DNA of 64,000 bases from Chloroflexota bacterium (GCA_030613785.1 JAUWLF010000005.1:1-64000), one strand, 5' to 3'; positions 49,584 through 58,914 are shown, counted from the first letter of the stretch. Program-made: numbers and translations. Notes: generated by a model from the letters alone, not told the origin.

Positions 49584-49739
49584 TGGCGTAGCCCGCAGAC
49601 TTCCTCTATTCTCTACGGTGCTTCTTCTGGCCGCTCGCGAGAACGTCGATTGCAAGGCTGCGAACCGCTCCAGGCCCCTGGCGTGGAAGCCACGCAGAGA
49701 AGCTGCCGCGTGGCCCCTGCTTCGGTCCGGTGCACAGGC

Positions 49740-50393
49740 CTACTCTTCCCAGGGTTGCACCAGCTTGAAGCCGTGCCCTCGCACCGTGACGATGTATCTG
49801 TGGTCGGGATCAAGGGCAGCGATGCGACGCCTCAGCCGTCCCACCAAGGCGTCTATCGTCTCATCTGACACCCCCGCCAGGGCATCCCTTGGCCACACAG
49901 CCGCGACAATCTCATCGCGACTGTACACGCGTCCAAGTTTCTGCTGCAATAGGGTCAACAACCCAAACTGGGCCTTGGAAACAGAAGGGCTCAGCTTCTG
50001 CCCCCTCACCCAGACTTCTCGTGCCTCGTGATCTATCCACAACCCCGTGCTCCAGACCGTGACGTCCGTGCCCAAGGCACTCGTTGCTTCAGGATCGATG
50101 TACACAACCCTGAAATCCAGCCCTATCTGAATCTCATCGCCGTCGCGTAGAACATGCGATCCGGAGATACGCTGACCATTCACAAACGTCCCGTTGCGGC
50201 TCCCGCGATCCAGCAGCGTGTACTGTCCGCGCTCTCTCTGGATCTCAGCATGATGCCTCGATACTAGGCGGTCGTCAATGACTACGTCGCTCTCGTCGAG
50301 ACGCCCGATGGTCAGCAACTCCTGATTCAACTCTATCTCTCTTCCTTTGCCAGGTCCGCCTTGTACCAGAAGCCGTGGCGTCCTCTCTTGCAT
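49740..50393 (-). CDS. FHA domain-winged helix (OmpR/PhoB-type) regulator
   Basis: 217 residues. Residues 10-105 form a forkhead-associated phosphothreonine-binding domain (LLTIGRLDESDVVIDDRLVSRHH, RGSRNGTFVNG). Residues about 125-217 form a PhoB-type winged helix (SKAQFGLLTLLQQKLGRVYSRDEIV, RRRIAALDPDHRYIVTVRGHGFKL). So the protein reads phosphorylated partners and binds DNA. The start at 50393 follows GGGAGGCGGG; a longer frame upstream runs over the promoter region of the divergent kinase. A probable substrate or partner of the adjacent kinase. Confidence 0.87.
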   Translation of the reverse strand: MQERTPRLLVQGGPGKGREIELNQELLTIGRLDESDVVIDDRLVSRHHAEIQRERGQYTLLDRGSRNGTFVNGQRISGSHVLRDGDEIQIGLDFRVVYIDPEATSALGTDVTVWSTGLWIDHEAREVWVRGQKLSPSVSKAQFGLLTLLQQKLGRVYSRDEIVAAVWPRDALAGVSDETIDALVGRLRRRIAALDPDHRYIVTVRGHGFKLVQPWEE

Positions 50394-50414
50394 CACCCGC
50401 CTCCCGCCGCTTTC

Positions 50415-50443
50415 TTGACAGCACCCCCCAAAGTGAATATCAT
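50415..50443 (+). promoter_or_regulatory. Promoter of the Ser/Thr kinase gene
   Basis: TTGACA (50415-50420), 17-bp spacer, TATCAT (50438-50443). Located 80 bp upstream of the TTG start, in the 124-bp region between the two divergent genes. Confidence 0.65.
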
Positions 50444-50517
50444 ATGGCCACTGGTGCAATCGAACACCAAGGGCCACAAGGTCTCCAGTTTCATCTGTCG
50501 AAAGGCGGAAAAACACA

Positions 50518-51519
50518 TTGACAACCCCGTTACCTCCCAAGATCATACTCCAGGATAGATACAGGGTCGTGGAGTTGATTGGGTTCGGAGGCATGGGAGC
50601 CGTCTATCTGACCGAAGACCTCCATCTGAGAGACAAACGGTTTGCCCTCAAGGAAGTATCCTACTCCGCGGACCTGGATCCCAGGACCCAGAAGCAGCTT
50701 CGCGAACAGTTCCACAGAGAAGCCATCGCCTTGGCGAATCTGGATCACCCCAATCTCCCCAAAGTCTTCGACTATTTTTCCCAAGACGGGCGTGACTATC
50801 TGGTGATGGACTACATCGAAGGTCCTAATCTGAAGGAACTCCTCGACCAAGCGCGGAAGAAGCGAGAGCTATTGCCGGAGGCACAGGTCTTGGAGTGGGC
50901 CGATCAGATATGCGCTGCTCTGATCTACCTCCACGGACAAACGCCTCCCATCATCCATCGCGATGTCAAGCCGGCCAATATCAAACTGGCCTCGAACGGC
51001 GTCGTCAAACTGGTTGACTTTGGCTTGGTAAAGATCTTCGATTCCGCCGATCCCCGGACCATCACCTTGGTGCAAGCCTACGGCACCCCCACGTATGCGC
51101 CGCTTGAACAGTACGGCGCTGGCACCGGACGTACCGATGCCAGATCAGACATCTACTCCTTGGGAGCGACCCTCTACCATCTCCTCACCGGTCGGTCGCC
51201 TGCGAACGCGCAGCAGCGCTTCCTCGAACCAGTGAGCCTTCGCAACCCACGGTCCCTCGCCGCCCGCATCTCCCCTTTGACGGAATACCTGATCCTCAAG
51301 GCCATGGCCATCCGGCCCGATGACAGGTACCAGACCGTGGAAGAGATGATAAGGGATCTGACAATGGCCAGGGACGTCTCGGTCGGCAGAAGGACTCAGA
51401 ACCGCTTGGCCCTGGTCTGGTCCAGCCTTGTGCCCCACAAATGGCTATCTCTTGGCGTCTTGGCATTATTCATCGTGGCGGTGCTCGTCACACTCGTCCA
51501 GCCACAGCCGGTGTTCTAG
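50518..51519 (+). CDS. Serine/threonine protein kinase, membrane-anchored
   Basis: 333 residues. Pkn2-like kinase: glycine loop IGFGGMGAVY, Lys in FALKEV, catalytic HRDVKPANI, DFGLVK, and the activation-loop end YGTPTYAPLEQY. C-terminal transmembrane helix (WLSLGVLALFIVAVLVTLV) at about 307-325, so the kinase is in the cytoplasm with only a few residues outside. No sensor domain. The TTG at 50518 is used since the coding style before RYRVVELIG (MTTPLPP) is common in this group. Divergent from the FHA regulator. Confidence 0.9.
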   Translation: MTTPLPPKIILQDRYRVVELIGFGGMGAVYLTEDLHLRDKRFALKEVSYSADLDPRTQKQLREQFHREAIALANLDHPNLPKVFDYFSQDGRDYLVMDYIEGPNLKELLDQARKKRELLPEAQVLEWADQICAALIYLHGQTPPIIHRDVKPANIKLASNGVVKLVDFGLVKIFDSADPRTITLVQAYGTPTYAPLEQYGAGTGRTDARSDIYSLGATLYHLLTGRSPANAQQRFLEPVSLRNPRSLAARISPLTEYLILKAMAIRPDDRYQTVEEMIRDLTMARDVSVGRRTQNRLALVWSSLVPHKWLSLGVLALFIVAVLVTLVQPQPVF

Positions 51520-51540
51520 ACAACAATGCGTCTCGGAACA

Positions 51541-54297
51541 CTAGGACCGTCGAGGCCATACAACTCCACTCGGCAGAAAGCTCAGCACCGCGCAGAAGAG
51601 AAGTACGAAGACCCTGACTGACATGCCCTGCCACCCCAGGATCCTCGCCGGATTGAGAAAACCCAAACCGTACAAGATGTACCCTATTAGACCCAGGCCT
51701 ACTCCGTACAGGATGAGCCGCACTTCACGCTCCCAAGTCTTCCTCCGTCCTCTTCTCGTTTGAACGCCGAGCACGTTGCCCACAAAGATGCCTACACCAG
51801 CCAAACCGAGGTCCAACCAATCCACCGGACGGACCGTACGCGCGGTAGGCAGAACAGGGGTGGCTATTGGAGTTGGAACAGCGGTCGGAGTAGGCGGAAC
51901 AGCGGTGGCAGTCGGCGTGGGACTTGGTGCCACCGTTGGTGTAGGGGTGAACGTGGGAAAAGGCGTCACTGGCACCAAGACCCGAACGTGCAGCGGCTCC
52001 GAGTTGGCCTCCCCACTAGCCGCAGTGACTTCGATCAGCCCGGCCGGAACAGGCTCGCCTAGCCAAAAGCTTGCCTCCGCCACTCCACCGATAGTCCCGG
52101 TCACCACTTGCGGCTCCACATAGATCTCCCCCTCCAGGTAGTTGCCCCTGAACTCCACCTCCGTTCCGTTGGGGACGGGGTTGCCGTTACGATCGAAAAT
52201 GACTCCGGTCCGTACGACTAGAGGCTCTCCACCAACGTACAAGAGCTCCCCTTCTGGAGGGGATAGCCTCTCCAGAGGGATGATCTGGGAAGGATCCGGC
52301 TGAAGGGCAGATCTCAGGTCGTAGCCCACGCCTTCCACGTTGACGGGCGCTGCCCCCACGGGAACGAAGTCTGTGTCGAAGAGGGGCCGAAGTGAGGCAT
52401 CCACAAGGGGCGCGACCTTGCCATAGACGGCGAAGTAGGCGGTCAGCTTGCCTACCTCTGTCTGGTCAAGACGGTAGGGCGCATCGTAAGCGATTGCGAT
52501 CACCTTCTTGTCACTCAAGTAGTAGTCCCTCTCAGCCAAGAGATCCTTCACCGCCCTCGAAGCGGGGAAATCGTCGGGGTTGTAGTCGGGCAAGGCCAGA
52601 ATGACCCAGTCCGCGTCCTGTATCAAATCCTCCACCAAGCTCGCGTCCGAGGCACCCAGATCGCCACCGATCCAGTCGTAAACCTGAGCGAAGCTGAGGG
52701 TATGCACGTTCTGCCGATTCACCTGACCGGTGCCTTCGGGCCCATAAAGGCGAACGAGCGTATTCTGTAGCGACTGCCCTGGGGGAGCCGCGAATGGCCC
52801 GCAGCCCCCAAGGCACTCCACGATCAGAATGTGGTCCTCAGTTGTTGGGGGTTCAGGGAGGCGAGTCCGCAATTCCTCGCTGCTGGGATGCAGAAGTGTA
52901 ACAGCGTCTTCAGCGATCTGCCGAACTGCGTCTCCTCCACTGCCAACGACGGTCACAGCCAGATCCGCATCCACCAGCACATCAGCCAAGGATGGCGTGG
53001 GATACAATCGAATCTTGGCGTGCAATATCTTGCGCACCGATTCGTCCACTCGGTCCCGAAACTGGAGATCCCGGTCGTAGAGCTCCTGGAAGTACTCTAT
53101 GGTATCAACGATATTCGGCAAGTCGTCTGTGCTCCAGTCCTCCCCCAACGAGAACCGCACCAGGGGCAAGATATCGTTCCCCGCCATCAGCGCTTCGCGA
53201 GCTATCCGGGTGTGGGGGAAGAGGTCCCGCGGAGGAGCCGGGTCGATGTGGTCCTTGATGGCATCGGCACCAAGGGAATCCGCCACCAATAGGCCATCGG
53301 TGCTCCACGTAGCAAACTCCGGCAGGGCCATGGCCACGCCCAACCCTTGCTCGTCGAGAGTAAGGGGATCGACGTAGAAGGCGACATCCTCCTGAAAGGC
53401 CTGACACCTTATGTGACCCACCATCAGCGCATCCGTCGTCCCCAGAGGGTCGCCGGCGCTGGCCCTGGTCACTGCCGCAAAGGGGATCAACTCCAGGCCC
53501 CGCATCTCCTCAAGGGACCGGTCAAGGGTGACCACTTCACTCTCGGGATCCCGACCGCTCCTACCGTGACCAGGGAAGTGCTTGGCCACCGTGGCGACTC
53601 GCCCCCCGCTGCCCTCATGTACTCCCCGGATGTAAGCCCGGCCTAGCCTGGCTACCCAGTCGGGATTGCCGCCGAACACGCGAACCCCAAGGTCCCCTCG
53701 CTCTCCTGACCTGGGACTGTCCAGAACGTCAACCACCGGCCCCAGGAGCATGTTGACGCCCACAGCGGCCAATTCTTGACCAGCAATGGTGCCCGTCGTC
53801 TGAGCATACTGCTCACTCCAGGTTGCACCGAGTGCCATGTTGCTCGGAATTGGGGTGAAGCCGCTGCGGAGTTGGCTGCGAGGATAACCGTTCCCTTCTT
53901 GTTCGACAGAGACAAAGAGGGGTACAAACACTTCCTGCCCATTGATAGTCCTGCTGTTGGCGCGAAACGCCAGATTCTGAAGCTCGTTGGTCAGCTGAGC
54001 AACCTGTGACGGTGTGGGGACCTCATCCTGATTGTTGATGTTGCCCCTTGACTCGGAGAGGACCACACCTCCAATCTTGTACTCCAGGATCAACCGCGCG
54101 ATCTCACTGTCATCAGAGGTATCCTGACCAGGAAAGTCAACCATGAATAGTTGGCCGACCCTCTCTTGAGGGGTCATCATGCTCATGACGTCGTCGACCA
54201 GCTCGTTCTGAGCCCAGACACCCTGGGATAGAGGAAGAGCCACAGCGCCGCATAAGATGAGTATCCTGAACAGTGTGTTGAGCGTGCGCCTACTCAA
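51541..54297 (-). CDS. Glycoside hydrolase family 3 protein, exported, with Thr/Pro linker
   Basis: 918 residues. Signal peptide at residues 1-29 (ends GVWAQ). GH3 N-terminal barrel with KHFPGHG and the nucleophile Asp in LLVADSLGADAI. The NagZ-type Asp-x-His general acid motif (DSH) appears as DPE, so the His is missing. Then an alpha/beta sandwich, a C-terminal Thr/Pro-rich linker (PTPTVAPSPTPTATAVPPTP) and two or more transmembrane helices at the end. It looks like a surface-anchored beta-N-acetylhexosaminidase or beta-glucosidase-like enzyme. It follows the M29 peptidase by 18 bp. Confidence 0.85.
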   Translation of the reverse strand: MSRRTLNTLFRILILCGAVALPLSQGVWAQNELVDDVMSMMTPQERVGQLFMVDFPGQDTSDDSEIARLILEYKIGGVVLSESRGNINNQDEVPTPSQVAQLTNELQNLAFRANSRTINGQEVFVPLFVSVEQEGNGYPRSQLRSGFTPIPSNMALGATWSEQYAQTTGTIAGQELAAVGVNMLLGPVVDVLDSPRSGERGDLGVRVFGGNPDWVARLGRAYIRGVHEGSGGRVATVAKHFPGHGRSGRDPESEVVTLDRSLEEMRGLELIPFAAVTRASAGDPLGTTDALMVGHIRCQAFQEDVAFYVDPLTLDEQGLGVAMALPEFATWSTDGLLVADSLGADAIKDHIDPAPPRDLFPHTRIAREALMAGNDILPLVRFSLGEDWSTDDLPNIVDTIEYFQELYDRDLQFRDRVDESVRKILHAKIRLYPTPSLADVLVDADLAVTVVGSGGDAVRQIAEDAVTLLHPSSEELRTRLPEPPTTEDHILIVECLGGCGPFAAPPGQSLQNTLVRLYGPEGTGQVNRQNVHTLSFAQVYDWIGGDLGASDASLVEDLIQDADWVILALPDYNPDDFPASRAVKDLLAERDYYLSDKKVIAIAYDAPYRLDQTEVGKLTAYFAVYGKVAPLVDASLRPLFDTDFVPVGAAPVNVEGVGYDLRSALQPDPSQIIPLERLSPPEGELLYVGGEPLVVRTGVIFDRNGNPVPNGTEVEFRGNYLEGEIYVEPQVVTGTIGGVAEASFWLGEPVPAGLIEVTAASGEANSEPLHVRVLVPVTPFPTFTPTPTVAPSPTPTATAVPPTPTAVPTPIATPVLPTARTVRPVDWLDLGLAGVGIFVGNVLGVQTRRGRRKTWEREVRLILYGVGLGLIGYILYGLGFLNPARILGWQGMSVRVFVLLFCAVLSFLPSGVVWPRRS

Positions 54298-54315
54298 TGG
54301 AGAGCGTCCCCCAAG

Positions 54316-55398
54316 TCAGTAAACCCACCGACCGTCCTTCTGCACCAACGTGCCGTCAAGATATATCTCGCCCCCCCGCCGCAAGTCCTTGATCATGTCC
54401 CAGTGGAGGCCGGATTCGTTCTTGCTACCGGTTTTCGGATAGCCTCTGCCCAAGGCCAGGTGAACCGTACCGCCGATTTTCTCGTCAAAGAGGATGTTCT
54501 TGACGAAGCGGTGTATCTTGTAGTTGTTGCCCAATCCTAATTCCCCCACGTATCTGGAGCCCTCGTCCATGTCCAGCATCCCCAACAGGTAGTCTTCCCC
54601 TTTGCTCGCCGTGGCCTTCACCACCTTGCCCTGTTCAAACCACAGACGTACGCCTTCTACCTCCTGTCCCCCGAAAGCCGGATAAATGGCCGGATAGCTA
54701 TAGAGGATGTGGCCTTCGACACTATCCTCGACGGGACCTGTGAATATCTCTCCGTCGGGCATGTTCATCCTACCATCGGCGCTGATGAACGTACGGCCCC
54801 GGACACTCATCTTCAGATGAGTACCCTCACCCTTGATGACTACCTCGCTTCCATGGTCAAAGAGCTCCTTCAAGCGCTGCTGCTCTCGAGATACCTCCAC
54901 CCAGTTCATGTCCACAGCGGCGAAGACGAAGTCCTCGAATTCTGTCATGGACATGCCTGCATCCTGAGCCGCTCCTGGAGTGGGAAACAGTGTCACCACC
55001 CACCGCGTGTTGTCTGTGAGATACGCCCTCACCGCCGCATCTGAGGTGCGCCACGTGGCCACCCTCGCCGGCTCAAAGCCGCTCAGCAGTCTGGTGTTGA
55101 CAGCGGCCAGGATCTGAATGTAGACGTCGGTGTGTCTTGCCTCGTACATGCGCAGGGATGGAAAACTCCCCAAGCGTTCATCGGAGGCCTCGTTGAGGAG
55201 GATCTCTCTCATCTCCTCCAACTCGATGTGGGTAACGATCTCGCCAGCCTCTTTCTGAATCGCTCGGCGGTATATCTCCACCACAAGCGGCTTCGCCAGC
55301 TCACTGTAGGCCTTGATCTGAACAGTGTCGCCCTTTTGCACCTCCGTGCAGAAATCCACGACGGTCTTCGCCAATCTCTTCACCCTGGGGTCGACCAC
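54316..55398 (-). CDS. M29 family aminopeptidase (AmpS/aminopeptidase T type)
   Basis: 360 residues. Typical M29 blocks: ADGRMNMPDGEIFTGP, GVRLWFEQGKV, YVGELGLGNN, HLALGRGYPKTGSKNESG and LHWDMIKD; these hold the Glu/His/Asp metal ligands of the dimetal site. It releases N-terminal residues from peptides in the cytoplasm. I place the start at GTG 55398 because AAGGAG precedes it. The frame extends to a TTG at 55470, but that TTG is the -35 box of a near-perfect promoter at 55442-55470, so it cannot be the start. Confidence 0.92.
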   Translation of the reverse strand: MVDPRVKRLAKTVVDFCTEVQKGDTVQIKAYSELAKPLVVEIYRRAIQKEAGEIVTHIELEEMREILLNEASDERLGSFPSLRMYEARHTDVYIQILAAVNTRLLSGFEPARVATWRTSDAAVRAYLTDNTRWVVTLFPTPGAAQDAGMSMTEFEDFVFAAVDMNWVEVSREQQRLKELFDHGSEVVIKGEGTHLKMSVRGRTFISADGRMNMPDGEIFTGPVEDSVEGHILYSYPAIYPAFGGQEVEGVRLWFEQGKVVKATASKGEDYLLGMLDMDEGSRYVGELGLGNNYKIHRFVKNILFDEKIGGTVHLALGRGYPKTGSKNESGLHWDMIKDLRRGGEIYLDGTLVQKDGRWVY

Positions 55399-55441
55399 TA
55401 CAAATGTCTCCTTCTCTATTCCCTGCTCCGGCGCCAAATCC

Positions 55442-55470
55442 ATTTTATCGGATTGCCTGCTTCTTGTCAA
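55442..55470 (-). promoter_or_regulatory. Promoter of the M29-GH3 operon
   Basis: Minus strand TTGACA (55465-55470), 17-bp spacer, TAAAAT (55442-55447), 11 of 12 consensus bases. Confidence 0.75.
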
Positions 55471-56112
55471 TAATTAGAGGCCCAGAAGGCCCACGCACGG
55501 GCTACGAGCGGCTAGTCGGATCGTACCTGGACGCTCCAATCGGCAGTCCGCCGCACGCGATGCCAAGATCATCGGCCGCGAGGCGCTGGTGCCAGCCCGA
55601 GCTAGGTCTTGAGGGGAAAGATGCTGGGGAGATCTATCACGAAAATGGGCTCGCCGTGGGAGGATGATCCAAGACGGGTTTCGCGGCGAGGGTTCAAGGC
55701 GGCGCGAAGCAGTGTGCTGTGAGGTCCACCATCAACTGGGGTTGGGCGTTACGTCAACCTAGACCCCATGCCTGGGGAAGGAACGACTTCTGTCGGTGTC
55801 TGGGCAGCAATGGGAGTGGAGTCTCGACCGCAGGCCTGTCACCAACATCAAGACTCCCGGCATGCTCGATGTTTTGCGCGTCGACCGCCACCAGACCGCC
55901 AGCGAGGTGAGATCGGCCCTCGGAGCACACTCCCGGAATCAGGAGTCTGTCACGCGGGATCGGTCCACCGCACAGAGAGAGCCGGCCGCGCCTGGAGACA
56001 TGGCCCCCGACAGATGGATCCACAATGGCCGCATTCGCCCCCCAACGAGCACGCCCACCCGGGAATCATTTCCATAGCCTGAGGTGGTCACGGTCCCCGA
56101 CGTTCACCGGAC
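55471..56112. other. 642-bp stretch with no recognisable gene
   Basis: Between the M29 promoter and the nitrilase stop. Short frames exist on both strands but have no ribosome sites, no recognisable motif and no coding-like pattern. It may be decayed coding DNA. No tRNA, hairpin with T-run or repeat was seen. Confidence 0.6.
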
Positions 56113-57153
56113 TCACTCCGTTTGAGAGGGTCTCCCCGGGCCTGCGACAGGCGCCCCACCCAGTTCGTATGTTGACTGGCGCTCGTCCAAGATGTGCAGC
56201 GGTCTGTCACCCCGTTCAATCAAGGGCTTCTGCGGTTGCCTGTTCAGGTTGAGGGAAAGTACACCGAACTGGTTGTAGTGCCCGGTGATGTCGTGCATCA
56301 TCTTGGGTACGATGAGATCGTCCAAGTCAATATCGGCGTAGACAATGCCTTCCTCATCGATCAGTGGTCCTGCTACATACCGTCCGTCCGGTCCAAAGAT
56401 CGCTGTGAGGGCATAGTTGCTTCCCTGCATCAAGCTCCGCTTATCTGGAGATTGGCACAGCAATTCGAGGCACCTCTCATCCATCAGACCGGTCGATGCG
56501 ATCACGAATATCTTGCCCTCAAAAGCGTGAGCTTGGCAACGAATTCGGATTGCTTCTGACTCTTCGTACCAATCGGTGAACGGAAAGGCTGGAAAATTCG
56601 CCACATGAATCTGCTCCCCTTGAGCAAGCAGAGCGAACCGGGCCAACGTATTCGTATTCTCTCCACACAAGAGAGTGCCTATCCGCCCACAATCGGTTTG
56701 ATAGACCCGCAAACCACTGCCATCACCGTTTCCCCACACGAGTCTTTCCGCGTTTGTTGGCACCAGTTTTCGATGGCGCCCCAACAAGTTGCCATGATTG
56801 TCAATAAGCACATTTGTGTTGTAAATGGTCCCGGTGAGCACGGGGTCGATCTCGTTGACCCCAACGACGACTATGATGTCGCTTTCCCTTGCAGCGGTGC
56901 ATAGCTGATCTGTTGAGGGTCCAGGAACCGTCATGGAATTCTTGTAGAGAGCCTTGAAGTATCCAGTGCCCTGCAGGGGACTATCCAGCCAAGCCCAATA
57001 GGGGTATGCAGGAATGAACGCCTCCGGGAATGCAACAAGCGACGCTCCATTCCTGGCCGCCTCCTCCATGAGCAAGCATGTCTTATCCACCGTTGCTTCC
57101 AAGTCCAAGAACACTGGCCCCGTCTGAACGGCGGCCACCTTGAACTGATTCAT
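56113..57153 (-). CDS. Nitrilase-family carbon-nitrogen hydrolase
   Basis: 346 residues, the length of true nitrilases. Catalytic triad Glu44 (FPEAFIPAYP), Lys129 (GRHRKLVPT) and Cys163 (LLCGENTN), closely matching the usual 47/130/164 positions of branch 1 nitrilases and cyanide hydratases. The Trp after the Cys (CWEN) is Gly here (CGEN). Converts a nitrile to acid or amide in the cytoplasm; substrate unknown. It sits alone between gene-poor regions, with GGAGGA upstream. Confidence 0.88.
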   Translation of the reverse strand: MNQFKVAAVQTGPVFLDLEATVDKTCLLMEEAARNGASLVAFPEAFIPAYPYWAWLDSPLQGTGYFKALYKNSMTVPGPSTDQLCTAARESDIIVVVGVNEIDPVLTGTIYNTNVLIDNHGNLLGRHRKLVPTNAERLVWGNGDGSGLRVYQTDCGRIGTLLCGENTNTLARFALLAQGEQIHVANFPAFPFTDWYEESEAIRIRCQAHAFEGKIFVIASTGLMDERCLELLCQSPDKRSLMQGSNYALTAIFGPDGRYVAGPLIDEEGIVYADIDLDDLIVPKMMHDITGHYNQFGVLSLNLNRQPQKPLIERGDRPLHILDERQSTYELGGAPVAGPGRPSQTE

Positions 57154-57712
57154 CTCCAGTCTCCTCCAGCGTCCACTTCACTCGACGGCTGCGCGCACGA
57201 GGTCTTGCCAGGGTTGTCCTCTTGCGCAAATCAGCCTTCTGCCAGCCCCAAATCCACGGTTGTGAACTCCTGGCTGCATGGGCGACTTCGACTGACAGAC
57301 CGAGGGCACCCTTGCGTGAAAACTCCGACCGAAAGGAGTGCCTTGGAGCTGACTTGGCGTGACAGGTCTCTGGCGGCGTCTGACTCCTGAGTCCGCTCGC
57401 GCCCCAACCCTAGGAATGGCCTGGCCTCACGCCCTAAATCACTAGCCGCTTCCCATGGCCACACCTTGCTGATTGCCACGTGCGCGGACCAGCCGCCTTC
57501 CGCTCCCGACAAGGCTTCACGCAGTCCGAGCGCTCTCCATCGGCTGCGATGAGCCAGTGGAACACGCCGTCAATGCTGAAGCAGCCTCCTTCCTGCTTTC
57601 ACACCCGGTTCTCCAGCAGAATCTCCACGGGCCCTCTCAGTGCCTCATGGAACTCCGCCGAGATCTCCCTGGACGATCCCGTTGGCGGCTGAGCTCTGCC
57701 CCCCAACTGCGC
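57154..57712. other. 559-bp stretch with no recognisable gene
   Basis: Between the nitrilase and the RpiR-type gene. Only short frames without recognisable features, including a minus-strand stretch ending EALRGPVEILLENRV just downstream of the RpiR stop; that may be a relic. No SIS domain coding sequence, which a full RpiR protein would need, is seen here. Confidence 0.55.
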
Positions 57713-57961
57713 TCATCCGTACGCGGCCTTGAGCTCCTCCTTCACCAGGTCCTGGACCTCTCGCTGCAGCTCCGGATACCCGGCGTAACCCAGGCGCTGT
57801 GCGAAGCGGGTCACGGTCGCGGGATCCACCTCTAGCCGTTGCGAGAGCGCAGAACCGTTCATGAAGGCTGCTTCGCGGTACTCTTGGGTCAGAAAGTCGG
57901 CGATCCTCTTTTGGTTCCTTCCAAGTCGTTCGTAGTGTTGTGCGATCCGTTCTCTAAACAT
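57713..57961 (-). CDS. HTH-only RpiR-type regulator
   Basis: 82 residues. The whole protein is the HTH_6/RpiR N-terminal domain (RIADFLTQEYREAAFMNGSALSQRLEVDPATVTRFAQRLGYAGYPEL). Normal RpiR regulators are about 280 residues, with a C-terminal SIS sugar-isomerase domain that senses phosphosugar. Here it stops after VKEELKAAYG. The ATG is certain: AAGGAGG stands 6 bases before it. It may be truncated or a short free-standing DNA-binding protein. Divergent from the mannose-phosphate synthase gene. Confidence 0.75.
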   Translation of the reverse strand: MFRERIAQHYERLGRNQKRIADFLTQEYREAAFMNGSALSQRLEVDPATVTRFAQRLGYAGYPELQREVQDLVKEELKAAYG

Positions 57962-58038
57962 GGCCAACCTCCTTTCTACCGTCGGCTTTGAGCTCACGAT
58001 GGGGGAGGCCGACCCCACAACGGGGATCCGCAACTGTC

Positions 58039-58067
58039 ATTATAGGTCGTCTGCATGTCGTGCGCAG
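58039..58067 (-). promoter_or_regulatory. Possible promoter of the RpiR-type gene
   Basis: Minus strand -10 TATAAT (58039-58044) is perfect. The -35 position reads CTGCGC (58062-58067), which is poor, so it may be activator-dependent. Confidence 0.45.
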
Positions 58068-58107
58068 GTGCTACTCTCGCTTGAGTCAACTGTGTGTCAC
58101 AAACCTC

Positions 58108-58136
58108 TTGCGGACGATATGCCGACCTAGTATAAT
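58108..58136 (+). promoter_or_regulatory. Promoter of the mannose-phosphate synthase and flippase fusion genes
   Basis: TTGCGG (58108-58113), 17-bp spacer, TATAAT (58131-58136), 36 bp before the ATG at 58172. Confidence 0.65.
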
Positions 58137-58171
58137 CTGCGCGAGATAAGGATGGGTGAGTCTGCGCGATC

Positions 58172-58882
58172 ATGAAAACCGTGGTGGTGATGCCCACATA
58201 CAACGAGGCTGAGAACTTGGTGCAAATCGTCGCCGAGCTGATGACTCTGGAACTTGACGGCCTCGAGATCCTCATCATCGACGACAGTTCTCCAGATGGC
58301 ACTGGACAGCTAGCCGACGAGTTGGCGGCCCAGTATTCCGACCGCATTCACGTAATCCATCGCGAGAGCAAGATGGGTCTCGGAACAGCCTACATTACCG
58401 GCTTCCACTATGCTTTGGAAGTGGGCGCGGATTACGTGGTGCAGATGGACGCTGATTTTTCCCACTCACCATCCTATCTCCCCCGCTTCTTGGAGAAGAT
58501 GACGGAATGCGACGTGATCATTGGATCGCGATATGTGCCCGACGGGGGGGTTGACAGGCAGTGGAGTCCCTGGCGACGCTTCCTCAGTTGGGGTGGTAAC
58601 GTCTACGCTCGTCTCATCACGGGACTTCGCATCCACGATGTGACTGGCGGCTTTCGATGCTTCCGCCGACAGGCCCTCCTTGACCTTGACCTGGAGCGAA
58701 TACGCTCCGAGGGATACGCTTTTCAGATAGAGGTGGCCTGCGCGTGTCAGAATCAGGGCCTTCGCCTCTGCGAGATCCCTATCTACTTTGAGGATCGCTC
58801 TATGGGTCTTTCCAAGATGAGCTCCTGGATTATCCTGGAAGCCATGTGGCGGGTATGGCAGATGAGATGGAGATACCGGTAG
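58172..58882 (+). CDS. Polyprenol-phosphate mannose synthase (GT2, Dpm1-like)
   Basis: 236 residues of a GT2 family domain without membrane helices. Motifs: VVVMPTYNEAENL, ILIIDDSSPDGTG, VVQMDADFSHSP (DxD metal site), GSRYVPDGG and the C-terminal FQIEVACACQNQGLRLCEIPIYF. Transfers mannose or a similar sugar from the NDP-sugar to polyprenyl phosphate, the donor for GT-C enzymes such as those in this window. The next gene follows after 32 bp. Confidence 0.9.
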   Translation: MKTVVVMPTYNEAENLVQIVAELMTLELDGLEILIIDDSSPDGTGQLADELAAQYSDRIHVIHRESKMGLGTAYITGFHYALEVGADYVVQMDADFSHSPSYLPRFLEKMTECDVIIGSRYVPDGGVDRQWSPWRRFLSWGGNVYARLITGLRIHDVTGGFRCFRRQALLDLDLERIRSEGYAFQIEVACACQNQGLRLCEIPIYFEDRSMGLSKMSSWIILEAMWRVWQMRWRYR

Positions 58883-58914
58883 CGGCCCAGCCATACGACC
58901 TTCAGAGGTTGTAG

